A DNA stretch of 64,000 bases, taken from assembly GCF_039655865.1 (NCBI RefSeq), contig NZ_JBBYXL010000012.1:173612-237611 (forward strand), given 5' to 3'. Source of the DNA: Prosthecobacter sp. SYSU 5D2. Its GTDB lineage: Bacteria > Verrucomicrobiota > Verrucomicrobiia > Verrucomicrobiales > Verrucomicrobiaceae. A program made the position numbers and the translations under genes. How positions within the stretch are numbered: position 1 is the first letter of the stretch; every line of letters starts with the position of its first letter. Shown here piece after piece: positions 17,774 through 25,900 of the stretch. Under the pieces are notes generated by a model that had not been told where the DNA came from, made no database searches, and worked only from the letters and a program-made list of their open reading frames with translations.

Positions 17774-17844
17774 TGACTGACTTACACGTGGACACTTTAC
17801 CGAATTAATCGCACGTCAGTCAAAATGAATAACAATAAGTTATT
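17774..17844. promoter_or_regulatory. two inverted repeats in a divergent promoter region
   Basis: In the 189-bp gap between the FGE-like gene and the K+ channel gene, TGACTGAC (17774-17781) is the exact inverse of GTCAGTCA (17815-17822), with centres 41 bp apart. Next to it lies a 17-bp palindrome, AATAACAATAAGTTATT (17828-17844). The region is AT-rich, unlike its surroundings. These are candidate operators; no regulator can be named. Confidence 0.35.
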
Positions 17845-17945
17845 TCTTTATCTATATAGATTTTCTGACGAACTGCACCCGCCGTGCGGACTTCCCAAGC
17901 AACGGACATTGCGTGATCAGGAATCACGGCGGAAGATGCACCTTC

Positions 17946-19676
17946 ATGAAGGGTCTTATTTCTGTCCTTGCCACCATTCTGCAAGACCGTACGAGCCGTA
18001 CCAACCTGAAGGCGCTGGTGAAGCTCCTGCTGGTGCTGCTAGGGCTGATTTTCTTTTTTACGGTGGTTTTCCATCTCCTCATGGAAAGGGAGGGACAGCA
18101 TCACTCCTGGGTGACGGGACTCTACTGGACGCTGACGGTGATGACGACGCTGGGGTTTGGAGACATCACCTTCGCTGGGGATATCGGCCGTTTCTTTTCC
18201 ATCGTGGTGCTGGTGACGGGGGTGATTTTCATGCTGGTGCTGCTGCCGTTTACCTTCATCGAATTCTTCTATGCACCGTGGATGCGGGCGCAGGCGGCGG
18301 CGAAAGCACCGCGAGAACTGCCTCCCACGATGCAGCACCACGTGATCCTGACCGCCTATGACGCGGTGGCCAGCGCACTGATCCCCATGCTGCAAAACTA
18401 CGGGCACCCCTATGTGGTGCTGTGCCCGACGCTGGCGGAGGCGCTGGAGCTGGATGAACGCGGCATCAAGGCTGCGGTGGGGGATCTCGATGATCCGGAA
18501 ACCTACCGCAAGATGCGCATCGAGAATGCGGCGATGCTGGTGACGATGCGCAGTGAAATGATCAATGCCAACGTGACCTTCACGGCACGGGAACTGGCCC
18601 CCAACATCCCCATCGTGGCTTCCGCCGGCTCCAATGCGACACGGGATGTTTTAGAACTGGCCGGGGTGACGCTGGTGCTGCGGCTGGAGGAGGTGATGGG
18701 CCATACGCTGGCTCGGCGGGTCAGCATCCGGGATTCGGATGCCCACATCATCGGCAATCTGGACGGCCTGGTCATTGCAGAAGCCTCCGCTGCCGGGACG
18801 GCGCTAGTGGGCAGCACGCTGGCGCAGAGCCAGATCCGCGCCCGCACCGGCGTGAGCGTCATTGGCACCTGGAATCGTGGCAGCCTGGAAATGGCCTCGC
18901 CGGAAAGGGAGATCACCAACCAAACCTTGTTTGTGGTGGCGGGGACGAAGGCCCAGCTTGAACAATACAACGCCTCCTTCAGCACCCAGGTGCCGGACAA
19001 GCCCAGGGTCATCATCATTGGCGGGGGCCGCGTAGGCCGCGCCACCTATCACGCACTGATGGATCTGAATGTCTGCGCCATCAGCCTGATTGAAAAACTG
19101 CCGGAGCGGGTCAAACACATTCCTTCGGCAGTCATCGGAGATGCGATGGAAATGGATATTTTAAAACAGGCCTGTGCGCGCGAGGCGACGACGCTGATCA
19201 TCACCACGCATGATGACGACACGAATGTGGCGCTGACGATTTTCTTCCGCCGCCTGCGCAGCAACTGGCAGATCCTGACACGAAGCACGCTGGACCGAAA
19301 TGTGCCGACGATGCTGCGGGCCGGGGCGGACCTGGTGCTTTCCTATGCTTCCATGGGCGCTAACACGATCCTGAATGTACTGCGCGGCTCAGACCACCTC
19401 CTGCTGGCAGAAGGGGTAAACGTCTTTCCCACGGAGATCCCAGCCTCCATGGCGGGCAAAAAGATCCATGAACTGCAGGTGCGCTCGCAGACCGGGTGCA
19501 GCATCATCGCGGTGGAGGAGAATGGAAAAAGAGTGCTGAATCCGCCCGCAGACTACCAGTTGCCATTGTCTGGACGCATGTTCCTCATTGGCAGCATCGA
19601 GGCGGAGGAATCCTTTTTGAAGACCTTCAAGCCCTCGCTGCTGCCTGCCCGGAAACGTGCGGCCGCCCAGCGGTGA
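17946..19676 (+). CDS. two-TM potassium channel with two RCK/TrkA domains
   Basis: This is a 576-aa protein from the ATG at 17946 (MKGLISVLATILQD). TM1 is about 24-44 and TM2 about 82-108. The pore loop carries the selectivity filter TTLGFGD (67-73), with GFG in place of the usual GYG. A first RCK-like domain (about 131-330) has no GxGxxG (TAYDAVAS in its place). A second RCK domain starts at KPRVIIIGGGRVGRATYHAL, an intact dinucleotide-binding motif, and a TrkA-C-like end follows (FPTEIPASMAGKKIHEL onwards). It should be a ligand-gated K+ channel of the inner membrane. The stop lies 3 bp from that of the convergent sufE-like gene. Confidence 0.88.
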   Translation: MKGLISVLATILQDRTSRTNLKALVKLLLVLLGLIFFFTVVFHLLMEREGQHHSWVTGLYWTLTVMTTLGFGDITFAGDIGRFFSIVVLVTGVIFMLVLLPFTFIEFFYAPWMRAQAAAKAPRELPPTMQHHVILTAYDAVASALIPMLQNYGHPYVVLCPTLAEALELDERGIKAAVGDLDDPETYRKMRIENAAMLVTMRSEMINANVTFTARELAPNIPIVASAGSNATRDVLELAGVTLVLRLEEVMGHTLARRVSIRDSDAHIIGNLDGLVIAEASAAGTALVGSTLAQSQIRARTGVSVIGTWNRGSLEMASPEREITNQTLFVVAGTKAQLEQYNASFSTQVPDKPRVIIIGGGRVGRATYHALMDLNVCAISLIEKLPERVKHIPSAVIGDAMEMDILKQACAREATTLIITTHDDDTNVALTIFFRRLRSNWQILTRSTLDRNVPTMLRAGADLVLSYASMGANTILNVLRGSDHLLLAEGVNVFPTEIPASMAGKKIHELQVRSQTGCSIIAVEENGKRVLNPPADYQLPLSGRMFLIGSIEAEESFLKTFKPSLLPARKRAAAQR

Positions 19677-19679
19677 CAT

Positions 19680-20129
19680 TCATGATGCATCGCGGCGGTC
19701 CAGGTAAATCTTCACCGCCGACTTCATCCGGGTGAGCACATAATACACAGTCTGGCTGCGCAGACGAACGAGTTCCGCACCGATGATGCGCGGTACAAAT
19801 TCCGGCGCCACAGCCATCACTTCCGCCAGGGTGCTGCCATTCAGCCCCTGGCAAAGGATGGCGGTCAGAGCCCGGGTCAGTGTCTGCACCTTGGGCCCCA
19901 GTTCAATGGCAAAGGTGACCCGGTCCTGCTCATCCACTTTCAGAAAGACGCCGACCGTATCGGTGCATTCTTCATCTTTGCGCACGTCCTCCAAATCATA
20001 GACCTCCCCTTCCCTGCGCACGCACGCGCTTGCCGCTTCGGCATAGCTGATCAGATTTTCCCGCCTCTCCGGCTCGGGCAGGAACTCGAAAAAGCCGATG
20101 AGTTCAGTGAGGCTGGCAGGGTAGTTCAT
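19680..20129 (-). CDS. sufE: SufE-family protein
   Basis: This is a 149-aa protein with the SufE layout: an N-terminal LIGFFEFLPEPERRENLISYA, the sulfur-accepting Cys55 in DEECTDTVGVFL at the end of the first strand, TRALTAILCQGLNGSTLAEV, and the C-terminal LRSQTVYYVLTRM helix. SufE accepts sulfane sulfur from a SufS desulfurase for Fe-S assembly. The usual C-Q-S-Q-V context of the Cys is changed to C-T-D-T-V. No sufS or other suf gene is adjacent. The family call is good; the exact partner is unknown. Confidence 0.75.
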   Translation of the reverse strand: MNYPASLTELIGFFEFLPEPERRENLISYAEAASACVRREGEVYDLEDVRKDEECTDTVGVFLKVDEQDRVTFAIELGPKVQTLTRALTAILCQGLNGSTLAEVMAVAPEFVPRIIGAELVRLRSQTVYYVLTRMKSAVKIYLDRRDAS

Positions 20130-20250
20130 GGCTCACGGGCATTTCTGAAGCGCAGTAACAATGGCTGTGTCATCCTCACATTCAAGGTGGTAAAAGCAGG
20201 GAGATCTCCCCCGCCCACTGGCACCCAAAAAGAACTGCGGTAAAAAAATG

Positions 20251-20294
20251 AAAAAAAAATCATTTTGATTCAACATCTGCGACGCAGGGGAATC
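20251..20294 (-). terminator. possible terminator of ispE or of a small RNA
   Basis: On the minus strand a GATTC...GAATC stem (20267-20294) with an inner CTGC/GCAG is followed after a few bases by nine T. It lies about 170 bases beyond the ispE stop in the direction of transcription. The inner loop is small and the spacer to the T run is longer than ideal. Confidence 0.45.
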
Positions 20295-20409
20295 TAACCT
20301 ATCAACAGTGATGGCGGGAGAAGTCCCCCAAAGCTGGTCTTGAGAGTGATTGGTTGTTGTCATCACCCCTGCGGAAACGCAGGCCAGTGTTGAGGTTGAT
20401 GCAAACACA

Positions 20410-20442
20410 GGGGTCGGGCGGAATCGGGAGCCGCCCGGCCCC
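20410..20442. terminator. strong GC-rich inverted repeat beside the ispE 3' end
   Basis: GGGGTCGGGCGG (20410-20421) and CCGCCCGGCCCC (20431-20442) form a 12-bp stem with one G-T pair and a 9-nt loop, 21 bp from the ispE stop. Neither side has a clean T run, so it may be a terminator or part of a structured RNA. Confidence 0.5.
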
Positions 20443-20462
20443 AATTTGTTTAAACTACTCAC

Positions 20463-21302
20463 TCACGACAGCGTTTCGGTCGCCACCACCCAGGCCGTCT
20501 CCCCGCACCACCTGCGTGCCTCTTCCGCCAGCGCCGCCGCCTGGGCTCCTGTTTCCGTGATGGCAAACATCGTGGACCCGGAGCCGGACATCAGCGCCGC
20601 CTCCACTCCGTTTTGCCCCAGCAGCCAGGATTTCAGCGCGGGCAGAAGACGGTGCTTCTCAAAAACCGGCCGCTCCAGCCCATTCACCATGCTGCCCCAC
20701 GGGCAGATCTGCGGCGCGTAAAGCACTCCGCGCAGTTCCTTGGAGTCCTTCCAGCGCTGATAGGCCCAGGGCGTGGGGATCGGAAAGGCGGGTTTGATCA
20801 GCACCAGCGGCAGCTTCCATGGGAACTCCGCCGGAGTCACCTGCTCCCCCCTCCCTGTTCCGTCTGCCGCCGGGGCATCCAGCAAAAAGCAGGGCACATC
20901 CGCTCCAATCCCGCCCGCGATCTCCAGCAGCTCATCCAGGGGCAAAGGCTGCCCGGACAGTTCATTCGCCGCCCGCAGCACCGCCGCCGCATTGCTGCTG
21001 CCTCCGCCCAGACCCGCGCCGGAAGGTATGCGCTTTTCCAGATGAATGCGCCAGGCCTGGGTATACCCCGTGCGCTGTTCAAAAGCCCGCACCGCTTTAA
21101 AGGCCAGGTTCGTCTCATCCAGCGGAATGCCCGGCACATTGCACGTTAATTCCACCGAGCGGCCCCGGCCTGAACTTTCAACCCTTACCGTATCGGCGAC
21201 GGCCACTTTGCAAAGCCGCGTCTCGACTTCATGAAAACCGTCAGGTCTGCGGCCCTGGATGCGCAGCCAGAGATTGATCTTGGCAGGTGAGGAAAGCTCC
21301 AC
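20463..21302 (-). CDS. ispE: 4-diphosphocytidyl-2-C-methyl-D-erythritol kinase
   Basis: This is a 279-aa GHMP kinase starting MELSSPAKINLWLRI, with RPDGFHEVETRL, the ATP-binding glycine loop PSGAGLGGGSSNAAAVLRAAN (from 93) and GIGADVPCFL with catalytic Asp136; Lys8 is the partner residue. The C-terminal LMSGSGSTMFAI is the third GHMP motif. It phosphorylates CDP-ME in the non-mevalonate isoprenoid pathway. The gene follows pgeF on the same strand after 12 bp, so the two probably form one transcript. Confidence 0.96.
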   Translation of the reverse strand: MELSSPAKINLWLRIQGRRPDGFHEVETRLCKVAVADTVRVESSGRGRSVELTCNVPGIPLDETNLAFKAVRAFEQRTGYTQAWRIHLEKRIPSGAGLGGGSSNAAAVLRAANELSGQPLPLDELLEIAGGIGADVPCFLLDAPAADGTGRGEQVTPAEFPWKLPLVLIKPAFPIPTPWAYQRWKDSKELRGVLYAPQICPWGSMVNGLERPVFEKHRLLPALKSWLLGQNGVEAALMSGSGSTMFAITETGAQAAALAEEARRWCGETAWVVATETLS

Positions 21303-21314
21303 AAATAAATTTAG

Positions 21315-21992
21315 TTAGGCAGGTGAACCCGCAGACACCCGGCCCAAAAGGGCCAGCAGGCGGCCGGTGCGGCCCTTCTCCATGCGATAAGAATAGAACC
21401 GCTGCAAGTCCGACGATGTGCAGACGCCACAGTCTGCAAAATGCCCGTCCAGCACTCCCGCCTCCAGGCAGCTTTCGCGGATCTGAGAAGCAAAGTCCAC
21501 CTCATAGGCCGGTGGCCGGATGCAGGGTCCAAGCTGCGCACGAATGTCCTTTGGATCACTGTCAAACCGTTCCGCCATCAGCCGGATGGCCACCGCAGCA
21601 ATGCCCAGTTCCGACCCTTTTTTACCCGAATGCACAATGCCGCACGCCCCCGTCACCGGATCTGCCAGGTACAACGCCCCACAGTCCGCCACATAAATGC
21701 CGATGACCAGCCCAGGCGTGGCCGTGACGATGCCGTCAACCCCGGCGATGGGTGCCTCCGGCACCTGGTCAATCACCGCCACGCCCGCCCCGTGCACCTG
21801 CTCCGCAATGCAGAGCGCCTCCGCCGCGAAGCCCAGCTCAGCCGCCTGTTCACGATGCCAGCCCCACAGCCGCTCCACCACCTCCGCACGCTCCGCATCC
21901 ACCGGGATGGCCGGATGGCGCAGGGTGAAGCGATGGCGGAACTCAGTCAGTTCCTCCAGCAGCGGAAAGGTCATCCAGAGTGGTTTTTTCAT
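21315..21992 (-). CDS. pgeF: PgeF/YlmD-type laccase-domain protein (purine nucleoside phosphorylase family)
   Basis: This is a 225-aa protein from the ATG at 21992 (MKKPLWMTFPLLEEL). The metal-site motifs of the family are all there: His67 in AEQVHGAGV, Cys104 in YVADCGALYLADP and His121 in GIVHSGKKGSELG. The C-terminal LQRFYSYRMEKGRTGRLLALLG is typical. Members act on purine nucleosides and were earlier called polyphenol oxidases. The usual motif H-A-G-W-R-G is H-S-G-K-K-G here. The leader of the gene overlaps the T tract of the terminator behind marR. The in-frame Met at 22031 lies inside that hairpin and is not preferred. Confidence 0.9.
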   Translation of the reverse strand: MKKPLWMTFPLLEELTEFRHRFTLRHPAIPVDAERAEVVERLWGWHREQAAELGFAAEALCIAEQVHGAGVAVIDQVPEAPIAGVDGIVTATPGLVIGIYVADCGALYLADPVTGACGIVHSGKKGSELGIAAVAIRLMAERFDSDPKDIRAQLGPCIRPPAYEVDFASQIRESCLEAGVLDGHFADCGVCTSSDLQRFYSYRMEKGRTGRLLALLGRVSAGSPA

Positions 21993-22005
21993 AACATCAG
22001 GCCCG

Positions 22006-22048
22006 AAAAAGAAAAAGGGCGCATAGAGCAAACTCGCTCCATGCGCCC
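22006..22048 (-). terminator. rho-independent terminator of the marR gene
   Basis: GGGCGCAT (22017-22024) and ATGCGCCC (22041-22048), with an inner GAGC/GCTC pair, form a strong hairpin. On the minus strand it is followed by TTTTTCTTTTT. It lies 31 bp after the marR stop and 14 bp before the pgeF ATG. Confidence 0.9.
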
Positions 22049-22078
22049 GTCACAACAACACCGTGGCTCAAAAAAATG

Positions 22079-22528
22079 TTAGCGGCTGGCGATGCTCGTA
22101 TCCATCGTGCGGTACGAGGTCATAAAGGAAGCTGCATCTGTGGCTGAGGTCTCCGTCATCGCATCAGCAATCTGGCTTTGCAGCTCATCCCGCAGGCGGC
22201 TCACCAGGTCCAGGCCCTTCGATGTCACCCGGACCATCACCTTGCGCCGGTCATCAATGGCGTGCGTACGCTCCATGTATCCCAGCTTTTCCAGGCGGTC
22301 CACCAGACCGGTGGCGGCGGCGGTGGAATGGCCCATTTTCCGGGCAATGTCTGTCATCGTCAGCTCCTTGGAGGTGGCCAGATATCCCAGCAGGAAAAAC
22401 TGGGCGAACGAAATATTGTCCCGGTTTAACTCTTTGGACAAATTAAGCAAAAATTCACGCTGACTGAAGAGGATAAAATCCGCAAGTTTAGCGTGATCTT
22501 TGATTTCAGGTTGAAGAGTGGTGGCCAT
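22079..22528 (-). CDS. MarR-family transcriptional regulator
   Basis: This is a 149-aa winged-helix protein. The recognition region is ELTMTDIARKMGHSTAAATGLVDRLEKLGYMER (about 55-87), followed by the wing DDRRKVMVRVTSKG, the standard MarR arrangement. Flanking helices would form the dimer interface. It probably binds DNA as a dimer and responds to a small ligand; the target is unknown. It is divergent from the 1897-aa PEP-CTERM gene over 386 bp, so that gene or its own promoter is a natural candidate target. A clear terminator isolates it from pgeF. Confidence 0.92.
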   Translation of the reverse strand: MATTLQPEIKDHAKLADFILFSQREFLLNLSKELNRDNISFAQFFLLGYLATSKELTMTDIARKMGHSTAAATGLVDRLEKLGYMERTHAIDDRRKVMVRVTSKGLDLVSRLRDELQSQIADAMTETSATDAASFMTSYRTMDTSIASR

Positions 22529-22914
22529 AAAGTGGGAGCTGAAGGTCTAGCTGGTCGGGAAAATTTTAAATAACTTTGAAAAAGGTAACCAACTCCAAAG
22601 GTAAGCGCAAGCTAATTCCATAGAATCCATAAATTAACAGGCCTGCTGAATACTAAATTCTCAAACTCAAGAATTCAACAGGACTGGATTATCAAGCATG
22701 ACAGCGCAAAAGACAAGAATTTTCTCACTTCTCTTTGCAAAAATTAAAAATTCCCTCGGTTCAGCCCCGGGCCTGGGCAGCTACCGTCATCCAGGCTAAG
22801 ATGTTCCTTTAGTGCGCTTCCAAAAGGGCTCATCTGCCTTCACAAGAGTTGAATAACAAAGATTATGTCGCTATGGAAGGAGCCCCCCCAACTTAACCCT
22901 CGTCTTCATCCCCC
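22529..22914. other. 386-bp divergent regulatory region (marR / PEP-CTERM gene 1)
   Basis: This region is non-coding and much AT-richer than its surroundings. It holds a perfect 6-bp stem, GCCTGG (22771-22776) and CCAGGC (22791-22796), about 120 bp before the PEP-CTERM gene's ATG. There are several AT-rich stretches that could hold promoters, but no convincing -35/-10 pair or sigma-54 (GG-N10-GC) element was found. There is no Shine-Dalgarno sequence close to the ATG at 22915. I see no gene in it. Confidence 0.5.
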
Positions 22915-25900
22915 ATGAAGTTGCGCACTCTTCTCACATCCGCCCTAGCTGTTTCCGGTCTTCAGTTCACCGCCCCGGCGGCAGATCTCTATTGGGGAGG
23001 CGATGCAAGCAGTTCGTTTCAAACCTTGGGGAACTGGTGGGCTGACCTGAACCGCAGCACCGCCGCCACAGCCATTCCAGGCGCAGCGGATGTCGCCATC
23101 TTCAATGCCCTTGCTCCGGTGCCTTCACAGATTGCCACCCTGGGGGCTGACACCACTCTTCTGGGACTGGTCTTCAATGGCAGTTCCGGCACCGCCATCA
23201 CCCTCGGCACTCTCAATGATCATCTGCTGACCTTGGGTACCTCCGGCCTTAGCATTGAGGCAGGCGCTGCCGCCCATACCCTTAACTCCGCCGTTGCCAT
23301 CAACACCAGCCAGACCTGGAGCAACCTCAGCAACCAGCTTTTCACCCAGGCCGGCAATGTCAGTTTCGCAAGCCCGGCCAACCAGACGCTTGAGATCAGC
23401 GGCACCGGCGGTTTCGCCATTACCGGCCCCATCACCGCCACGGCCAACCGGCGGCTGGCCATCACCAGTTCCGGCCCGGTCACGTTGGGGGACATCAGTT
23501 CAACCGCAGTGCTGACCTTTGACGTGGCCGATGGACTGAACCCGGCCATCACCGGGACCATTTCAGGCAGCGGCAGCATCCACAAGGAAGGCAGCGGTAA
23601 GCTGACTCTGTCCGGAGCGAACAGCCTGACCGGGACCATCCGCCTGCTGGAGGGAGAAGTCGTCATCGCCAAGTCCAACACAGCCAACAGCCAGACCATC
23701 TTTGGCCTGGCCAGCGGTGCGCCCGGCTCCAATGGGTTTGGAACCCTCACGCTGGATAACAGCACGGAAGATGTGAACTACCGCACGAACACGCTTTACG
23801 TGCATGCCACCAGCGACGGCGGCATCATCACGTCCACAGGAGGCAGCTTTGAGGCCACCCTGTCCCTGAACGCCAACCGCAACTTCATCATCAATGATTC
23901 GACGGCAGAAATTGACCTGCTGGTCACCGTCGGGATTGCCAACGGCGATGCCAATGCCCGCACGCTGACCAAGCAGTCCATCGGCACCATGGTGATGCAG
24001 GGTGCCAATACCTACACGGGTGCAACGAACGTGGACCGTGGAAAGCTGATCCTGGATTACAGCCTGAACAATGGGGATAACAAGCTGAGCAACTCCGCCA
24101 CCACCAGCCTGCGCGGCGGACACCTGGAACTGCTGGGCAACAGCAGCGCCGCCACCACGGAAGTGGCCAACGCGCTGGCGGTGACCAACGGCAGCAACGT
24201 GCTGGCCCTCACCAGCCAGGGAGGCCAGGAGGTGACCTTCACCCTGAACGGCAACCTGAGCCGCAGCACAGGCACAGGCGTGCTGGACATCCAGAGCAAC
24301 GCCCCTGCCCTGACGCACTTCATTGTCGGCGGGACGCCGGCGAACAATGCGGATGGATTTCTCGGCGGCTGGGCCACCTACAACGGCAGCCGCTGGGCCA
24401 CGCGAAATGGGTCCAATGAAATCGTCGCCCTGGCAGGAACGGTTCAGAATGACAAAGGCCTGTGGAGTGCCGGTGAAAACATCATTATGGACGCGGCCTC
24501 CACAGGGGCTCTCGTGACCCCGGAGGTGGCCTCCCTGATTTTGGACTCGGCGGCAGGCGGTGCGCTGATCCTGGACAACAACGCCCGGGCTCTAACTTTG
24601 ACCAGCTCAGCCATTCTTGTGAGCAGCAACGTCACAGGAGATACCTCCATCGAAGGCGGCCAGATCTTGACCCGCAACAGCGCGGTCACCGCCACCAACG
24701 AACTCATCATCACCAACCACTCCACCGGCAAACTGACCGTGGGTGCCAACCTGGGCGGCAGCAATACGCTGCTCTCCGCCATCCAGCACATCACCCTGGG
24801 CGGGGCCGGAGTCATCGAACTTGCCGGCTCCAACAGCTATTCAGGCAATCTGTATGTGCAGGGGAATGTGAAAGTTTCCGGCGGCGACGCCATCAACGAC
24901 TATCGCAACACCATCCTGGCCACCGGTGGCAGCATGACGGAAAACGGCGCCCTACTGGACCTGGACGGCGGCAGTGAGGGCATCGGCAACCTGTCCGGCG
25001 GCAGCGCCGCAGAAAACACCTACCTTTCCAACGGACCAGGGGAGGTGCGGCTGGGCACGGGCGGTGCCTTGACGCTGAACCAGACGGCGGACTCCACCTA
25101 CAACGGCATGTTCACCGGCTCCGGCGTGATCACGAAGCGCGGCAACCGCACCCTGACGCTGGCTGTCAATACGCACAGCTTTACCGGAGAGGTCGTGGTC
25201 GAGGGCGGGTCCATAACGGCCAACGGTGCAGGCACCGCCTTTGGCAGCATCAGCACCCTGCGGCTGCGTGGCGGCTCCTTCACTTCCGGACAGTCTGCGA
25301 CCTCTGCCACGAACAAGATCAACAATTCTGCCACAGTCATTCTGGAAGGCACCAGCGGCAACGGCCTGCACATCCTTAGTTCCGTCAATGGCGCACGCAC
25401 GGAAACCTCCAGCAGGCTGACCCTGGGCGGTGGCGCAAACACCCTGACGGTGGAGAACACAGTCACGCCGTCCGCCACCTTTTCAACCGCCACGGCCACC
25501 CTGGCCTTTGGCTCAGGCAACCCTTCCTTCAGCCGCCTGAACGGAGCCACGATGCTGGTGCGGGGGACTAACCTTGCCGGCACCGCCAGCGCCTCCACCG
25601 TGGCCACCCGGGTCACCTTTTCCAACACCACCGCCATCAATGCAGCTCACATCGGCACCAGCACGGCCACCACCCAGAGCTCCTCCGTGACGACGCTGAA
25701 GATCCTGCCTTTTGGCATCGGGGAAAACGATGTCGCCGGTGTGGGCAATTCCTTCCTGACCTACGCCACCACCCTTGGCCTCCGGCCGCTGGCGGAAAGT
25801 GAATACGCCACGGTTTACGGCAGCGCCGCCGCCGATGACAACCTGAGCCTCAGCGGCAGTGCCACGGGTCTGGCTGAAAAGACCTTCAATTCACTGCGGC

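Larger units (their letters stand above)
20130..20462. other. 333-bp intergenic region between sufE-like and ispE, rich in hairpins
   Basis: No credible coding region is seen. The minus frame is open throughout, but it reads across several strong hairpins and has no recognisable family. Three GC-rich hairpins and a T9-followed hairpin lie here. CCTGCG-GAAA-CGCAGG (20368-20383) has a GNRA tetraloop. GTGTT/AACAC spans 20387-20408. GGGGTCGGGCGG/CCGCCCGGCCCC spans 20410-20442. ACCCCTG (20365-20371) can also pair with CAGGGGT (20408-20414), which excludes the first and third hairpins. It could be a long ispE 3' UTR or a small RNA. Confidence 0.5.

Noticed and set aside
20133..20462. 109-aa minus frame in the gap between sufE and ispE
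   Set aside because: It crosses several strong hairpins and a T9 run, with no recognisable motif. The gap is better explained as an untranslated or structured region.
22700..22914. possible sigma-54 promoter before the first PEP-CTERM gene
   Set aside because: A TTTGCA element exists, but no GG pair lies at the needed distance upstream, so the -24/-12 pattern is not satisfied.
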